Shown in pieces: positions 9,363 through 23,845 of a stretch of DNA of 64,000 nucleotides; the first letter of the stretch is position 1, and every line of letters begins with the position of its first letter. Below the pieces are notes generated by a model that was not told the origin of the DNA, searched no databases, and saw nothing but the letters and a program-made list of their open reading frames with translations. Source of the DNA: Dioszegia crocea (lineage: Eukaryota > Basidiomycota > Tremellomycetes > Tremellales > Bulleribasidiaceae); assembly GCA_001600615.1 (NCBI GenBank), contig BCKK01000007.1:1022431-1086430 (forward strand). The letters run 5' to 3'. The position numbers and the translations under genes are program-made.

Positions 9363-11644
9363 ATGCCGTCCAATGGCTACACCGGCGTCGATGCACAGTT
9401 CCATCTCAACGTGCTCACTGACATGGCGGACGATATGGGATTGGGACCTCTGCCCGAGGAGAAGTACCCGCGGCTAGTTACGCGGGATGACCCAAACACG
9501 GGGTATTACATCGCGACGGGTCTAGTGATGAGTGTGTGGATGATCACGCCTCTGTGTTGGTAAGCTCTCGGACCCGCAACAGCGTCTCGTCAAGCTGACA
9601 CCTCTAGTGCCTACCTATTGTGGTATGCAATCTTCGCGCCCGCCGTCGGATTGACAGGCACAATCTTCGCCGCGTACGCCATAACCGAAGTACTCTTCGC
9701 GATATATCAGCACTACCTTATCCACCTTATTCAAACACCTACACCCCCTTCCTCCCTTCCCCTCGCATCTCGCCGACACCTCCTCGCCAAAATCCTTCAG
9801 GCGGGATTAGAGTATCCCGAGCCTTCCCGCCCTATCGACAACCCAAACGACCCTGATCCGCTGTTCCCGATGAAAGAGGATCTGTATGCTAGCTACAGGG
9901 GCGGAATGATCTCCAAGGCGCAATATCATCATATGCTAGATCAGGAGTATGAGCAGAGTATTGGGATGCAAGAGAAGAGACGAGTGGCGAGGATGACGAA
10001 GGGGGAGAAGGGGGTGATTAATGCGTTCGTGGAGGAGGAAGAAGGGGATAGGGATCGGCGGTTGAGGGCGGAGATTGAGGGAGATGTGGGTAAGGGAGTG
10101 GAGCATGACCTTGAGGGTGTGTTTGATCAGGAAGGGAAGGTGATCCGGCTGCATCCGATGGATCGGCGGGCAGTAGAGTTCAGGGAGAGGCTGAGGACAT
10201 GGTAAGTGTTTGCACTACTTCCCTTCTACGAATGCTCGACTTTGCGATGAACTCTTGCTGACGACAAGGTTCGACCATGCCGAATGGACATCTATCAAAC
10301 GAGACAATATGCTCATTTGGGTCGCCTGGATCTGCTTCACACTCCCACTTGACGAAGCGCTCAAAACGCCTGAATTCGCATCTTTCCTCCACTGGACATA
10401 CGACGTTATCGAAGCTCGAACGGGCACCGTCTTTCCTACAGGCCACAACCCCTCGATCCGTATAATCCGATTCTCTCTCGATCCAGTTAACGCCAAATCT
10501 CGTCCTCTCATCCTGTACGCACTGAGCAACGCCATCAATTGGATCATATCCGATATCCGCCTCCCATATTTGGGTATGGGCCGATACAGTGAAGGCGGCG
10601 TAGACTATCTCGTCCGGATCCCACCTGGATGGACAACCGAAAAGGGTCGGAAAGACCCTAATGCTATGCCTATCGTCTTCCTCCATGGACTCGGTTTTGG
10701 TCTACTTCAGAATCAACTACTGCTCGAAAATCTTCTGGCGAAACTACCGAGTCATCCCCTTATTGTACCCATGGCGCATCATACCTCTATGTCATTATCG
10801 AATCCACGGCATCTGAGGCCGTGGAAGAGAGGGGAATTTATAGGGTGTATGAAGCGGATCTGTGAGCGATGGGGATTTTGGGAAGAACCCCAGGATGGAC
10901 ATGGAGGTCCAGATGGGAGATGGGGTGGGTTGAGCGTGTTGAGTCATAGTAATGGTAGTGTGGCGCATGGGTGGTGTGAGTTTTGCCCTTACCCTTCTAG
11001 ATATGGTCAAACTGACCCTTTAGTGTTGAAAGATTGCCCGAGTATGGTCCGACGTAGCACATTTGTCGATCCGGTCGTTTTCTGCCTATGGGAAGGCGAC
11101 GTCTGTCATTCATTCATCTACCGCAATCCAACTTCGGTAAGTATAAGGTTCCCTCACATCTTCCCTCACTCATACCATCGCTCGCACCTCCGCTAATCCC
11201 CAGGCGCTCGAACTCCTTCTCTATTACTTCATATCCACCGAACTCGGAATAGCCAACTACATTCAACGTCATTTCGACTGGGCCGACAACGCATTATTCC
11301 TAGATGAAATCTCCCATATCTCAGACTCGTCATCCTGTCAAATCTTCCTAGGCGCAAAAGACATTATAGTCGATGCGCACCGCGTAAGACGATATCTTGA
11401 GAATCACGGTGTGAAGGTTGGGAAGGGTGTTTGGTGGGATTCGAATGGGGGACATGGGGATGGATTGAGTGGAGAAAGTAGGGATCGGGTCGTCAATTTT
11501 GCGGGGACGGGGAATGTCGGTGGGTGGGAAGGTGTAGTGGGTGCTGGATTGAGGGCTGCGGGACGGAGAGGTAGGGATGGGGAGGGTGAGGGGGCGAGTG
11601 ATAGTGATCGGACTTGTGTGGATGAGGGGAGGAAAGATGTGTGA
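9363..11644 (+). CDS. Membrane-anchored alpha/beta hydrolase, function unknown
   Basis: Five exons (9363-9559, 9608-10201, 10269-10975, 11024-11136, 11204-11644) give 683 aa. Near the N-terminus, about residues 45-100, are two hydrophobic segments (GYYIATGLVMSVWM and WYAIFAPAVGLTGTIFAAY) that should hold it in a membrane. A charged linker follows. The hydrolase fold shows VFLHGLGFG (oxyanion-hole HG), then LSHSNGSVAHGW as the nucleophile elbow, with Ser in S-H-S-N-G instead of the usual G-x-S-x-G, then VDPVVF, and FLGAKDIIVDAHRVRRYLE, the strand that normally carries the acid. A late GGHGD could supply the histidine. Substrate is not predictable. The start gives the first Met ahead of the membrane segments; an in-frame earlier start cannot be excluded. 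It is convergent with the next gene. Confidence 0.8.
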
Positions 11645-11998
11645 GGTTAACGATCTTATGGGCTGAATCAAGGAATCAAGAGCAGGACTCATTGGGGATC
11701 AGCATAGAGGGATATACACGTATAGGTAGACAACTAGATTGTAGTGTAGAGGTTGTACACATATCATTCAGTGGACTTCTCCTCTTTATCGCTATACACA
11801 ACACAAATCTCTGGCTAGCGAGAACCTCCGTCCCCCATGCCAGAGGCTACTGCTGCTATCCACTACTCTTCTCGAGGCTACATGAATGATTCACAACCAT
11901 TACAACCTCCCGACCCTCCGTTCCACGCCCTCTTCTGACCTCACTTACAACACTTGCCCCACCGCCCATCCGCGCCGTGACGCATCCCCACCAAGCCC
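11645..11998. other. Convergent 3' intergenic region
   Basis: Lies between two gene ends that face each other, so it should contain both 3' UTRs. Nothing else was recognised. Confidence 0.5.
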
Positions 11999-14277
11999 CT
12001 ACACAGCCTCACCGACAGACCCGAACGTCCTCGTCTCCTCCCCCGCGCCCCCTACAGACCCAAAAGTCTTCTCCCCACCTTGACATCTATCATCCATCGA
12101 AAATTCCTCTTGACGCTTTCTCGACATGCTCGGCAAGAATGATCGAGGACTCTCCATCATTCTCATTGTAGGTGATCGACCCAAAACAGGTCTCTCCATG
12201 GGGAATGCCTTCCCCCTGGTCGACTTCGAACTCGGACTCGGACTAGGACTTGAGCTCTCCCCAAACGTATGTCCTCTCCACCTCGACGACGGACTAGGGC
12301 TCAAATTGGGAACTCGATCCGCATGGGAGGAATCTGGCCTAAATGCTGATAATGTCGGATTCGGAAGTTCACGTGTTGATCTCGATGGGGGTGTAGTGGG
12401 AGTCTGAAGCATTGCTATTTGACTGGCTGGAGAGTCCATCTCCAACCCCAACACCCCGCGAGATCGATTACTCCTTATTCCAAATCGATCTTCGTCTCCA
12501 TCTTCATCTTCGTCCTCTTCCCCAGCCCTACCTCCATGTCCCATTCTCATTTCTAATCCAGTGACTCCAGCCCCTCCAACTCCACCAGCCACCCCACCCC
12601 TCTCCACATCCCTCCCCCATTCTGAGCTAGAGCTTTTACTATCCAACCGCGCTCGACCGGCCCCACGAGCGTACTCAGCAGAATGTATCTCAGCATTCCG
12701 TAATGGGTATGGTGTAGGCGTGTGTGGATGTATATGCGTAATTGTATTTGTCGCATCGCGCTTGTTCATACCCGGAGATCCAACACCCATTTCGGTCGGT
12801 GAAGCCGAGTAAGGGCTCCATTCGGCCGACGGATTCTTATTCATGTAAAGCATAGGTAGAGGGGTTGTGGCGAGTGGTATGGCTTGTCGAGCGGGGATAG
12901 GATTGGGGGATTGGGATGTGCCACGTAAGGCTGAAATGGGGGATGTTATGCTGGCTAGGAGAGTGATGGAGTAGGCTTTTGAGATGAAGATCTGGGCGAA
13001 ATCGGCCCATGAGGATGATCTGACCATTAGCTTTCAGCTCAGTTGTAGAGTCAGTAGCCGGAGAGCCTGGGTGTGGGAGAGAGGGAGACTCACTCGTACA
13101 TGAGGAAAAACAGCGAAACGAGTTGTAAGACCCCGACGAGAATTCCATTACTCCATGCTACGCGAATCATGGCCCTTATCGCTCGCTTGCCCTTGCGTGA
13201 CGTTTCTTCGAGCTTCTGGAAGGATCAGCTCTGGTATTTGCTACATCCGCGACGTGGAACCTCAACTGACACGCGCTGATCGGAGTTCCCATAACAATGT
13301 CGTAGAAAGGGAGATATCGGTTGCCTGACAATATCAGCAACAGCTACATTGACGGCGACTATAGCAGACATACAGATGTAGTCCCAAGCCAGGCTGTACT
13401 CCACCTTGCAAAGAGCGTATTAGGATAAAGGACCCGACTGGCTTCGACCAGACTATGAAATTGCTAAATCTATCAGCGACTCCAGGATCAGATTCAAAGA
13501 CAAAGACTCACACCTAATCCCACAATGCTGACTGTGCCGCAGATGAATGACATCCCGATCCCCAGAGACAACACCACCCGCCAACCTATACGGGCATCCC
13601 GCCGCCAATCCCCTTCTTGGTGCTTGTTCGCAGGTGCCGACAGGCGAGCAAAGACGATACATCGCCTCAGGAGGAAAATCTGGGCGATGGTGCAGATTAT
13701 CAGAGAGAAGGAGGGGGAGATGATTTCTTCGGGTCGGGTACGGACTGCGAAGAGCTGTAGTGTCAGCGGGAGCCAAGTGAGGGTTGGTCAGGCAGGATGA
13801 GGGATGGGCAGAGTATACGTTGATTCCTGAGTACAGGCCATGGCTGATAGCTCTGGTGGACAGTCCCTCTGACCCTCCCGGTTCCCCTCGAAGTCTGACT
13901 CACATAGGCGATATCTCCCGAGAACCAAACGTCAATCTTAATCAACCTCGAGCAATCCGATAACGTCTGTCCGATATTCAGAGCCAGAATCAGAAAGATG
14001 ACACCTCGGAGGTATGATGAGTCTGAGGGTGCAGAATCGAGGTAGGCAATGGTTTGCATCTGACAAATTCAGCTCCTTAGCCATCACGACTCGGGCGAGA
14101 ACACTCACCAGCAGTATGCCCATGCCAAAAACCCCAATGAGGACGCCGATGGTTATTGGACCCCACTGCGTAGTCAGCCTCGTGCCATCCGCCGGATGGA
14201 GAGGACAGGGTTGGACTTACGATATCGAATGCTGTAAGGTTGACTCCTGGGGGCAGGCCTTGGGCGAGTGTTGACAT
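11999..14277 (-). CDS. Multipass membrane protein, DUF6534-like (basidiomycete family)
   Basis: The ATG at 14277 opens MSTLAQGLPPGVNLTAFDI. Hand splicing then gives WGPITIGVLIGVFGMGILLM followed by QTIAYL, the signature of the first helix in this family. Further hydrophobic helices follow in RGVIFLILALNIGQTLSD, SFSLIICTIAQIFLLRR, RVVLSLGIGMSFICGTVSI and GILVGVLQLVSLFFLMY. The closing block QIFISKAYSITLLASITSP matches the family's conserved last helix. About six to seven helices are expected. The last exon (from about 13019) continues as a long hydrophilic Ser/Pro/Arg-rich tail of about 310 residues with an acidic EEDEDEDGDED stretch, likely cytoplasmic. The final acceptor must be at CAG before 13019, because earlier acceptors run into stops. 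Function of the family is unknown. Confidence 0.75.
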
Positions 14278-15036
14278 CTCAGGCGAAGTGTCTGAGTAGG
14301 AGTCGTAGAATAGAAGAGGGAGAAAGGCGTAAAAGCACTGGGTCGGACGTGCCCGCTATTGAGCGACGCATCCAGTCATTTCGTGGGTAGCGTCGATAAG
14401 GTGGCAGACAGGTCAGGCACAGATAAAGTCCTGGGCAGTAGTCAGGCACATTGACAAAGCGTTACCCGTCACTCCTGACGGTGACGGCCGGGCTGGCTTT
14501 GCTTTTCGGTTGCTCGTCAACAAATTACGTCCTAGCTCCGGGAGGTCGGTGCGTCGTCGTCATGTTTCGAATGCGTGCCTGGGGATTCGATCATTGTGTG
14601 TGCGTGTGTGTGTGTGCGTGTGCGACAAGGACTGAGGGGTTCGGGAGACATGATGAATCGATCGAAAGGGCCGACATGAAACACAGTCGTCCGTCTCAGG
14701 TCCAGGCACCGAGGAAAGGCACGGGCGCGTATATTGGTTAGGCCCGGCCGCCGTTTTGTCCGAGCGTGAGGGTCGGATCAGAGTGGTATACACACACACA
14801 CCCCTTCAAAGTTGAGATCCCTTGCCGGTCAATGTGGCCTGGGCCAATTGATATCCAAGTGCTCGCTCTTGTCTGAGTTGCGAGGTTGTGCTGTGAAGTA
14901 TCATTTATCAGCTAAACGGCGCCCTGACACTGTCCTTCGATCCAGATCCCGGAGTCAGATTCCACTTTTCAAGATCACCTCCTTCCGCAAGTCCTTACCC
15001 CATGAGATGCATGCCTCATTCCACTCCACTATCGCC
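14278..15036. promoter_or_regulatory. Promoter region of the DUF6534-like gene with dinucleotide repeats
   Basis: Both neighbours are on the minus strand, so this holds the promoter of the DUF6534-like gene and the 3' end of the F-box gene. It contains a (TG)n-type microsatellite at 14595-14624 and a short (AC)n at 14790-14802. No gene was recognised. Confidence 0.45.
14595..14624. repeat. TG/TGCG microsatellite
   Basis: About 30 bp of TG units broken by CG. A simple length-variable repeat. Confidence 0.8.
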
Positions 15037-17416
15037 CTATCCAAAACTCCAAACCTTCATCATTTCCCCATTCCCCGCTTTATCCCCAACCCCAACACCC
15101 ACACCCACAAGCCCAACAATCTTCTCCTCATCAAACGCAAGTTGTCTAATCGCCGGTTTCCTATTTCTTGCCCTAGCCATTTCAAGCTCCAGCTCTATTG
15201 GCGGTCGGGGTAAAAAGAAGGATCGGGCGGCAGATGAGATTGCTTGCGGGTGGGGGAGGGATGTGGTCGGTCTTGACTCCACTGATTTCACTTCCTCCTC
15301 ACTACTCCCAATCTCGGCATCTGTAACCATCGGCCTGGGCCCTGCCGCACCTTTCCACACCCTCTCTTCTGCCGAAGTAACCTCCACATACCCCACCGTC
15401 CTCCCCTTCTTCTCCTTCCCTCCCATCTCCCCACTTCCATCCAGGTCCGAATCCAAATCCCATACCAACACCCTTCCATCACTCCCGCCCGACACGCACT
15501 TCCCTGCGCCGAGAGAAATACTACTAACTCCCGCCGAGTGCGCAAGGAGTGTATGAGAATGTACTATCCCTCCTACTTCTTCCTCCATTCTCCTTCTCTT
15601 CTTGGTCGAATAGCCCAAAGTGGGCGGAGAAGGCGGTGGTGTCCATCCATTCCCTGAATCTGTACCACCAGGTAACGCATACACCTGTATCCGATTATCA
15701 GCCCCTGAGAGGATACACCATCGTCCATCAGACCCAATACCGCCCACACGCCCCTTGACGCCCATGACTGGCTTAACGCGCCTGGGCCATACAATTTCTG
15801 CTTCCTCGCCCGCTTCGGCTGATTGGACATGATAACATTCCGCTCGGTCCACTCGGCCATCGCCACCGCTGGGACTGAGGGAGATGTCGAATTCCTGAGC
15901 TGCTACAGTCCACGAGGAGGGATAGACGGGCGTACAGTATGTCAGACTTGCGCGGAATACCGATGTCACATTGGTAGATGGGGACGTGGGGAAGAGTGAG
16001 AGGGCGGCGGGATGGTATGAGACGTCGGAATGTAGAGTGGAGAGATGGTGTGGTTCGCCCGGTACGGCCGAAGGAGGCGGAAGGGTGTAGACGGAAAGAT
16101 GGAAGCCAAGGGTACAAGTCACCAAGACTGGATAGTGGAGGATTGCCAGGACGACAGGATCGCCTAGTCGGGGAACGTAAGCTGTCGTTCGTCGCCGCGG
16201 TCTAGATGTTGGCGGTAGGACGGTTTCCCGCGTCCAGAGGAGAGATTTGGGTCCTGAGCCTTGGGTGGTTTGGACAGAGTATACGGCGTACCCGCCGGAT
16301 TGGTAGAATACAGCCAAGCGAACTGGGAGATCTTTCTTGATTTGAGTATCAGATCCAGAAGAATTGTCATCTTCGCCGTCTGCGTCAGAGGACAGAGGGA
16401 CAGACTGATCAGCAGCGATAGCTGTAACGTTGTCTGGTCGAGAGGGGGAAGACCAGCCTGGCGGAGGAGGGATAATGCCCAGACGGACGGATGGTGAGGG
16501 GGAATGTGACGCAGTGTAGATATGCACGAGTGGCGAGAGGGGACTGGAGGTGAATATAAAACTTGGCGATAGGGCTAGGTGTTGCTCGGAACTTGTACCC
16601 GCTGATGCTGAGGTTGGGGTATGGCGATCAAAGAGAGGGGCGGAGGGGATATGTGCGGTTGAAGTGGATGGTGAAGGGGACGGAGGAAGGCTTATGGTGC
16701 TCTGTGATGAAGCATGCCCTTTAGACCTAGATATCAGCAAGGGCACCACCCTTGGGTCGGAAGGGGACAAACCAATTCGTCCCTAGTCTCATCATCACTT
16801 TCCAATCTACTCCATCGTTCCTAACGCCTCGGCCAACCTGGAACTCTTCTCTACCCTCGCCGGTAGAAGCTTCGACCTCGCGTCGGGTTAAAGGGACAGC
16901 ATGACCTACACCTGCCGATCGACGGTCGAGGGCGCCATTGTGTCTGGGAGTGACGGACGGCGAGCGATGAGGCGAAGGAGGTGGGAAAGCCCTCGAAGGA
17001 AGTCGAGCGATCGGGCGGAGGGACCGTGGAGTCGCAGGTGAGTCATACCGAGCCTGAATGAGTGAAGGGTCGACGTCAGGTATTGGAGTGTACACCAGCT
17101 TCGAATGGTGAGGATGAGGATAGCGCGCTTTGGTATCAGCTCTTTGGGTAGTTACGACAAGCAGCATGTAACTCACATAGGTATAATCGTTTCCAGAGCT
17201 GTCATAGACAAGAGAAATGGCGTTCAGCGTCACTGCTTATATCGGCTTTTATGCCTACGACCGGGATAAAGACTAACTCACCTGAGGATCTAATGACATT
17301 CGGGACCAGTAAGAGTTTACACCTTGTACTCTTACTAGCTCATTGGGCGTATCGAGAAAGCTAAGAATGCGAAGAAAGAGCTCTTGATGCGCTATCAAGC
17401 TCTCCATGGTGGTCAT
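15037..17416 (-). CDS. F-box protein with WD40-like C-terminus
   Basis: F-box proteins carry substrates to SCF (Skp1-Cul1) ubiquitin ligases. The ATG at 17416 opens MTTMESLIAHQELFLRILSF, then LDTPNELVRVQGVNSYWSRM and, after an intron, LWKRLYLSRYPHPH: a good F-box helix set. A basic, Pro-rich linker follows, then DWKVMMRLGTNW, also common just after F-boxes. After an intron at about 16727-16772 the large last exon carries a WD40-like region: VPLSS and VRLAVFYQSGGYAVYS, then WCILSGADNRIQVYALPGG, then SLGAGKCVSGGSDGRVLVWDLD, and a final KIVGLVGVGVGVG..MKVWSFG. Repeats are degenerate, so the blade number is unclear. Total length is about 780 aa. The substrate is unknown. It shares a divergent promoter with eS25. 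Confidence 0.78.
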
Positions 17417-17839
17417 CCTACTACGAGAATGCAGTCAACGATGCACATACAAAGCTTGCATTCATCGAGCTGCAGCCGCCACTCTGGACCGTCATGACAC
17501 CACCCATCGGAGATCGCCGGATATTTGCCACCCGGAACTAAAAGCTGCCACATGACAGGCAGACGAAACGCCGACGAAAACGCCGACTGGAGCTTAGCGC
17601 GTGGCTCTGCCTGGCCCGCCGCCTGGAGTAGATCGAAAATTGGCAGCTAGAGGATCTCTTTCTTCTCAACCGACACCAACGTATGTCTACTTTCTTCTAC
17701 TGCGACGCCCCTCTCTACGATCAGCCAGATGAGCGGATTGGCCGTTGTCCGCTCAGCGGATATATCGCTCGATCGGAGAGAGGGGATGGATTGGATCTGG
17801 GATTTGATGGAGAAGGGATAATTGCTGATTTGCCGATAG
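17417..17839. promoter_or_regulatory. Divergent promoter of the F-box gene and eS25, with eS25 leader intron
   Basis: Contains two direct copies of ACGCCGAC (17568-17575 and 17580-17587) spaced 12 bp apart, a plausible factor site for the ribosomal-protein gene. From 17681 (GTATGT) to 17839 (GATTTGCCGATAG) is a 159-nt intron in the eS25 5' UTR whose acceptor directly abuts the start codon. Confidence 0.6.
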
Positions 17840-18434
17840 ATGCCTCCTCAAGTCAAGTCAAAGGCCCAGAAGGCCGCCGCCGCCATGGCTGGTTCGCGAG
17901 CTGGGTAAGTTTTAGTCTGGGCTGGGATTGGGATATCGGGTAGTGGGATTAGGGATATTGCAGCGGGAAATTTCGAGGGTTACTAGAGGGAACAGAATCA
18001 TGAGCTGACGATGGGAGGGCCGGCTGTGTGAGGGCAGATGGCAGATGTGTGGTGAATGTCAGAGAGGGCGAGAGCGAGAGATCCAACACAACCATCATTG
18101 AGAATTCCGCTGACATTTCAGTAAGAAGAAGAAGTGGTCCAAGGGGAAGGTTAAGGACAAGGCGCAGAACGCTGTCGTTCTCGACAAGCCCACCTTGTAC
18201 GTTTACCATTTTGGTCTGCATTGAATTATTGCTAATTCCCCAAGCGACCGAATAATGAAGGAAGTCCCCACCTACAAAGTCATCTCCCAATCCACCCTTA
18301 TCGACCGAATGAAGATTAACGGCTCGCTCGCCCGCCGCGCAATCGCCCACCTCGAGAAGGAAGGTCTCATCAAGCGTGTCGTCCACCACCGCGCACAGCT
18401 CATTTACACTAGGGCTATTGCCGCCAAGGACTAG
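17840..18434 (+). CDS. RPS25: 40S ribosomal protein eS25
   Basis: A small-subunit protein near the decoding region, needed for IRES-type and some non-canonical initiation. Exons 17840-17904, 18122-18196 and 18245-18434 give 109 aa, close to the family's usual 105-125. The basic N-terminus (MPPQVKSKAQKAAAAMAGSR, then GKKKKWSKGKVKDKAQN) and the core (FDRIMKEVPTYKVISQSTLI, DRMKINGSLARRAIAHLE, KEGLIKRVVHHRAQLIYTR) match eS25 throughout. A 159-nt leader intron precedes the ATG and a 217-nt intron follows exon 1, both long for this window, as is common for ribosomal-protein genes. Confidence 0.97.
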
Positions 18435-18785
18435 GGTGCTGGAGATGTATGGGTTGGTCTGAAGAAGTTTTTCCGGGTTGAGCAGTGTGGCAATGCGGCT
18501 AAGGCTGGGTCGGCTATGCTGGGCTTTGTGAACGTGCGACTGATTATACTGATTGCGTGCGGAAATGATGTCGAGTCGAGGTCCGTTTTGCTAGTTGGAT
18601 CTGGCGTCGTTCTGGGGAGAAGAGTTGGGCTTGAAAGGGATTCGTGACTGCTCGAACATCAAAGCTACGAGTATAGATGGGTCTATCTAGCTGGACGGAA
18701 CACACATAGCCCTAGCTCCACAACTGTTGCAAGTACATCGTCCATGTGCAATCCCCAAAAAGTGATGAGTTGCAATGACGACGAA
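18435..18785. other. Convergent 3' region between eS25 and IND1
   Basis: Two gene ends face each other here. It should contain both 3' UTRs and terminators; no other feature was recognised. Confidence 0.5.
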
Positions 18786-20456
18786 TCACCCCCTCGTACC
18801 CATAGTCATCTCCGAGTCCGTACTCGTCGCTTGGTCACCTAGCCACCCCCACACCCTCTGCCCTACACCCGCCATTGTCTGCCGCACCTCATCCCCCTCT
18901 TTCCCAGATTGCACCATGACGGGTCGACCTGCGTCACCGCCGTCGCTTACTTGAGTGACTAGAGGGAGTTTACCTGGATTGTCAGCGGATTTTCGAGTTT
19001 GTCGGTACAGTGGGACCAACGTGGACAGAAGCGTTGGGTATGTCTGAGGATGCGACAGCGAGATTGGGAGGAGTAGATGGCTTTGAGAAAGAGTGGGTAC
19101 GGGGTTGCGATAATTAGTTCCTGAGTACTAACCTAATATCTCTAGATTCAAATCCGAAGCTGCCCGCTCAAACTTTGCTGAACTCCCAAACAACTCATGC
19201 GGCGTCGAACATGCCCCACAGGTGAAATGTGACATATTCAATAGAAGGCCTATAATCTAAGTATAGTCAGCTGTCTACGTCTTTCTCAGATGGCGGGAGG
19301 GGACATGGAAGCTTACCGGTATTGAGACCTTTTTAAACATCGCCACGCCCTTTCTAGCATCAACAAGCGCGACGTCCTGCGGTGTGGACACAATCACAGC
19401 GCCTGGGTGATATCAGCTCGTATATCTTATCGGCGGTCTAGCGCTCTTCAGCTGAGGAGACTATTCACCATCTACTGAAACGAGCTGTCCTAGACTTATT
19501 TGGATATCGCCTGTCCCGGGTGGCATATCAATCACTAAGGCGTCCAAGGGTTCCTGGCCATTGGCTGTGGCGGTTGTCCAATCTACATCGAAGAGAAGCT
19601 GGTGGGGTTCAGCTTGGTAGTTTGTCGCGAAGTTTCTAGCTGGGGTGTGAATGTTAGACTCACTTGCTGTACCGCCTTCATCACCATCATGCCTCTCCAA
19701 GCGACGGGGGTGTCATGTGCGGGATTGGGAGCTATAGTCTCAGCTTCGAAGGTTGCGCAATTCTTGATCTTCATGGAAGCTAAGGGATAGAGACATACGG
19801 AGGAGATAGCCTATTGACATAGTCTTCACACCATGGTTTTGTAACGGGATGAGTTTGTTTCCTGAATTGAGTAAGCTCAATCCATACAAAGGGAGGTGAA
19901 AAGCGTACCATCACTCAATTCAGGCGCACCAGCATCTTCCAACCCCATCAGTTTAGGAACGCTCGGACCGAATATATCCAAATCTAGCAAGCCGATTCGG
20001 GGAGGTCGACCCATTGACGTCGGTGGGGATTGGAGGAGAGACAAAGCGAGGTTGGCTATTAATCTAAGCTTCAGCCCTTCGCCATTTCAAGCCGCTGCTG
20101 AAGAGAAGACTTACCTGCAACTGTACTCTTCCCTACTCCGCCCTTTCCAGAAGCGACCACAATGATCTTATCCACCCCTCTTATTTTTGATTTCTTGGGT
20201 GGTCCGGGAGGTCCACGACGGGGTATCGTCGGTGGCGCATTTGAGTTTCGTTTAGGCAGACCCTGAACTGTCAGTATTTCAGTATGATTTGGAATAGGAC
20301 AAGATGTACAAGTGGGTTCTCGTGCGATGTTCGGAATGGCGAAGAGTGGAGGTTTCGATGACTTGGACCGGCAGCTGTTGCCAGTCGACCACTGACGCTG
20401 ATTTGAGATAGCTGCAAGATCGATCTGGGCTTCACGGCGCGGGCAAGGCTGCTCAT
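18786..20456 (-). CDS. IND1: Mitochondrial Fe-S P-loop ATPase of the Mrp/NBP35 family (IND1/NUBPL)
   Basis: IND1 inserts iron-sulfur clusters into respiratory complex I in the mitochondrial matrix. The ATG at 20456 opens [20 protein letters not shown], an Arg/Ser-rich targeting peptide. A short intron inside HENPL/GLPKR joins the conserved HENPLGLP. Then come [19 protein letters not shown] (deviant Walker A), a splice site, [66 protein letters not shown] (Walker B), [18 protein letters not shown], and [16 protein letters not shown] with the CxxC that holds the shared cluster. At least seven introns interrupt it. Upstream in-frame sequence is Gln-rich (CTG repeat near 20457-20475), but the targeting peptide favours the 20456 start. 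It is head-to-head with the MAPKK. Confidence 0.92.
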
Positions 20457-20895
20457 GCTGCTGCTGCTGCTGATCCGGTCTGAGTGAATATGAGTCGAAG
20501 AGCGTTCTACTCATATGCACGATCGCAGAGCTTGAGGTCTGGGTGGACATACCGCACGGATATCTTTTTGGGTGGCCGCCGGCGGGGCGCGTCATACGAC
20601 GGAACGACCCCCCTGCCTGTCTGTATCTTTCTGTTTCAAGCAAACAGATAACAATATCTGAAGCGAGGTATCGACGTCGCGCGGGGAAGGGAAAGATCTT
20701 AACGACACCCCTCGAAAAAGCGGGCACCCGACGCCCGACGAAGAAGCCCAAACCCTCGCCTGCCTTTAGCTCTGGTAGCTTAACTTCGGTCGACACGCAC
20801 GAGTCCTTCGACTGCACTTGGATAGGAGAGGGAACAAGCGGCACGACACAGCTTATACTTCGTTTCGTAACCTCTGGCAGGCCACATCTCCAGCA
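20457..20895. promoter_or_regulatory. Divergent promoter of IND1 and the MAPKK
   Basis: 439 bp between opposing start codons. A short GCT/CTG trinucleotide run lies at 20457-20472. No TATA box was seen. Confidence 0.5.
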
Positions 20896-23416
<2,521 letters not shown>

Positions 23417-23845
23417 CCCTACTTTCCTCCCTACTCATTCTAAGGCCTTTGTCCAATAATGTCCCATACGCATAGATACACACGATCTCATGGCCTCCTG
23501 CATTGCCCCAATAGACCTATGCATATGCCCCTCACCTCAAATTGGGCCTGTGGAACGAAGGGTGCCAGGCGCTAAGTGGCAAAAGTGGCACCCCGCCAAA
23601 ACGTCTTTGGCGCCTCTCTGTCGTAACGCCGCCAACTTTTTTAATCCCGCACCAGGTCAGGCGAGCCCAAGTTTCAGTTTGCTATGATACATCCAGGCAT
23701 CTAGCATTAGCCACTACACGTACAGTACAGAGAGCAGCTCGCTTGGGACAAGGCAGTCATAGGATCGATTGCGCGAGCTTCAGATCGATACCGGGAATAC
23801 CCTCAGTCCTTCGATTCGACCGGGCAAATTTCTCGATAGACTAAG
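23417..23845. promoter_or_regulatory. Intergenic region between MAPKK and mitoribosomal gene
   Basis: Holds the MAPKK 3' UTR and the promoter of the downstream gene. A GC-rich patch with AACGCCGCCAACTT lies near 23624-23638, related in form to the ACGCCGAC boxes upstream of eS25; the match is short. Confidence 0.4.

Noticed and set aside
17905..18121. Long eS25 intron as host for a box C/D snoRNA
   Set aside because: No properly spaced C and D boxes with a closing stem were found.
17949..18389. 146-codon open frame on the minus strand
   Set aside because: It is the antisense shadow of the eS25 exons and introns.
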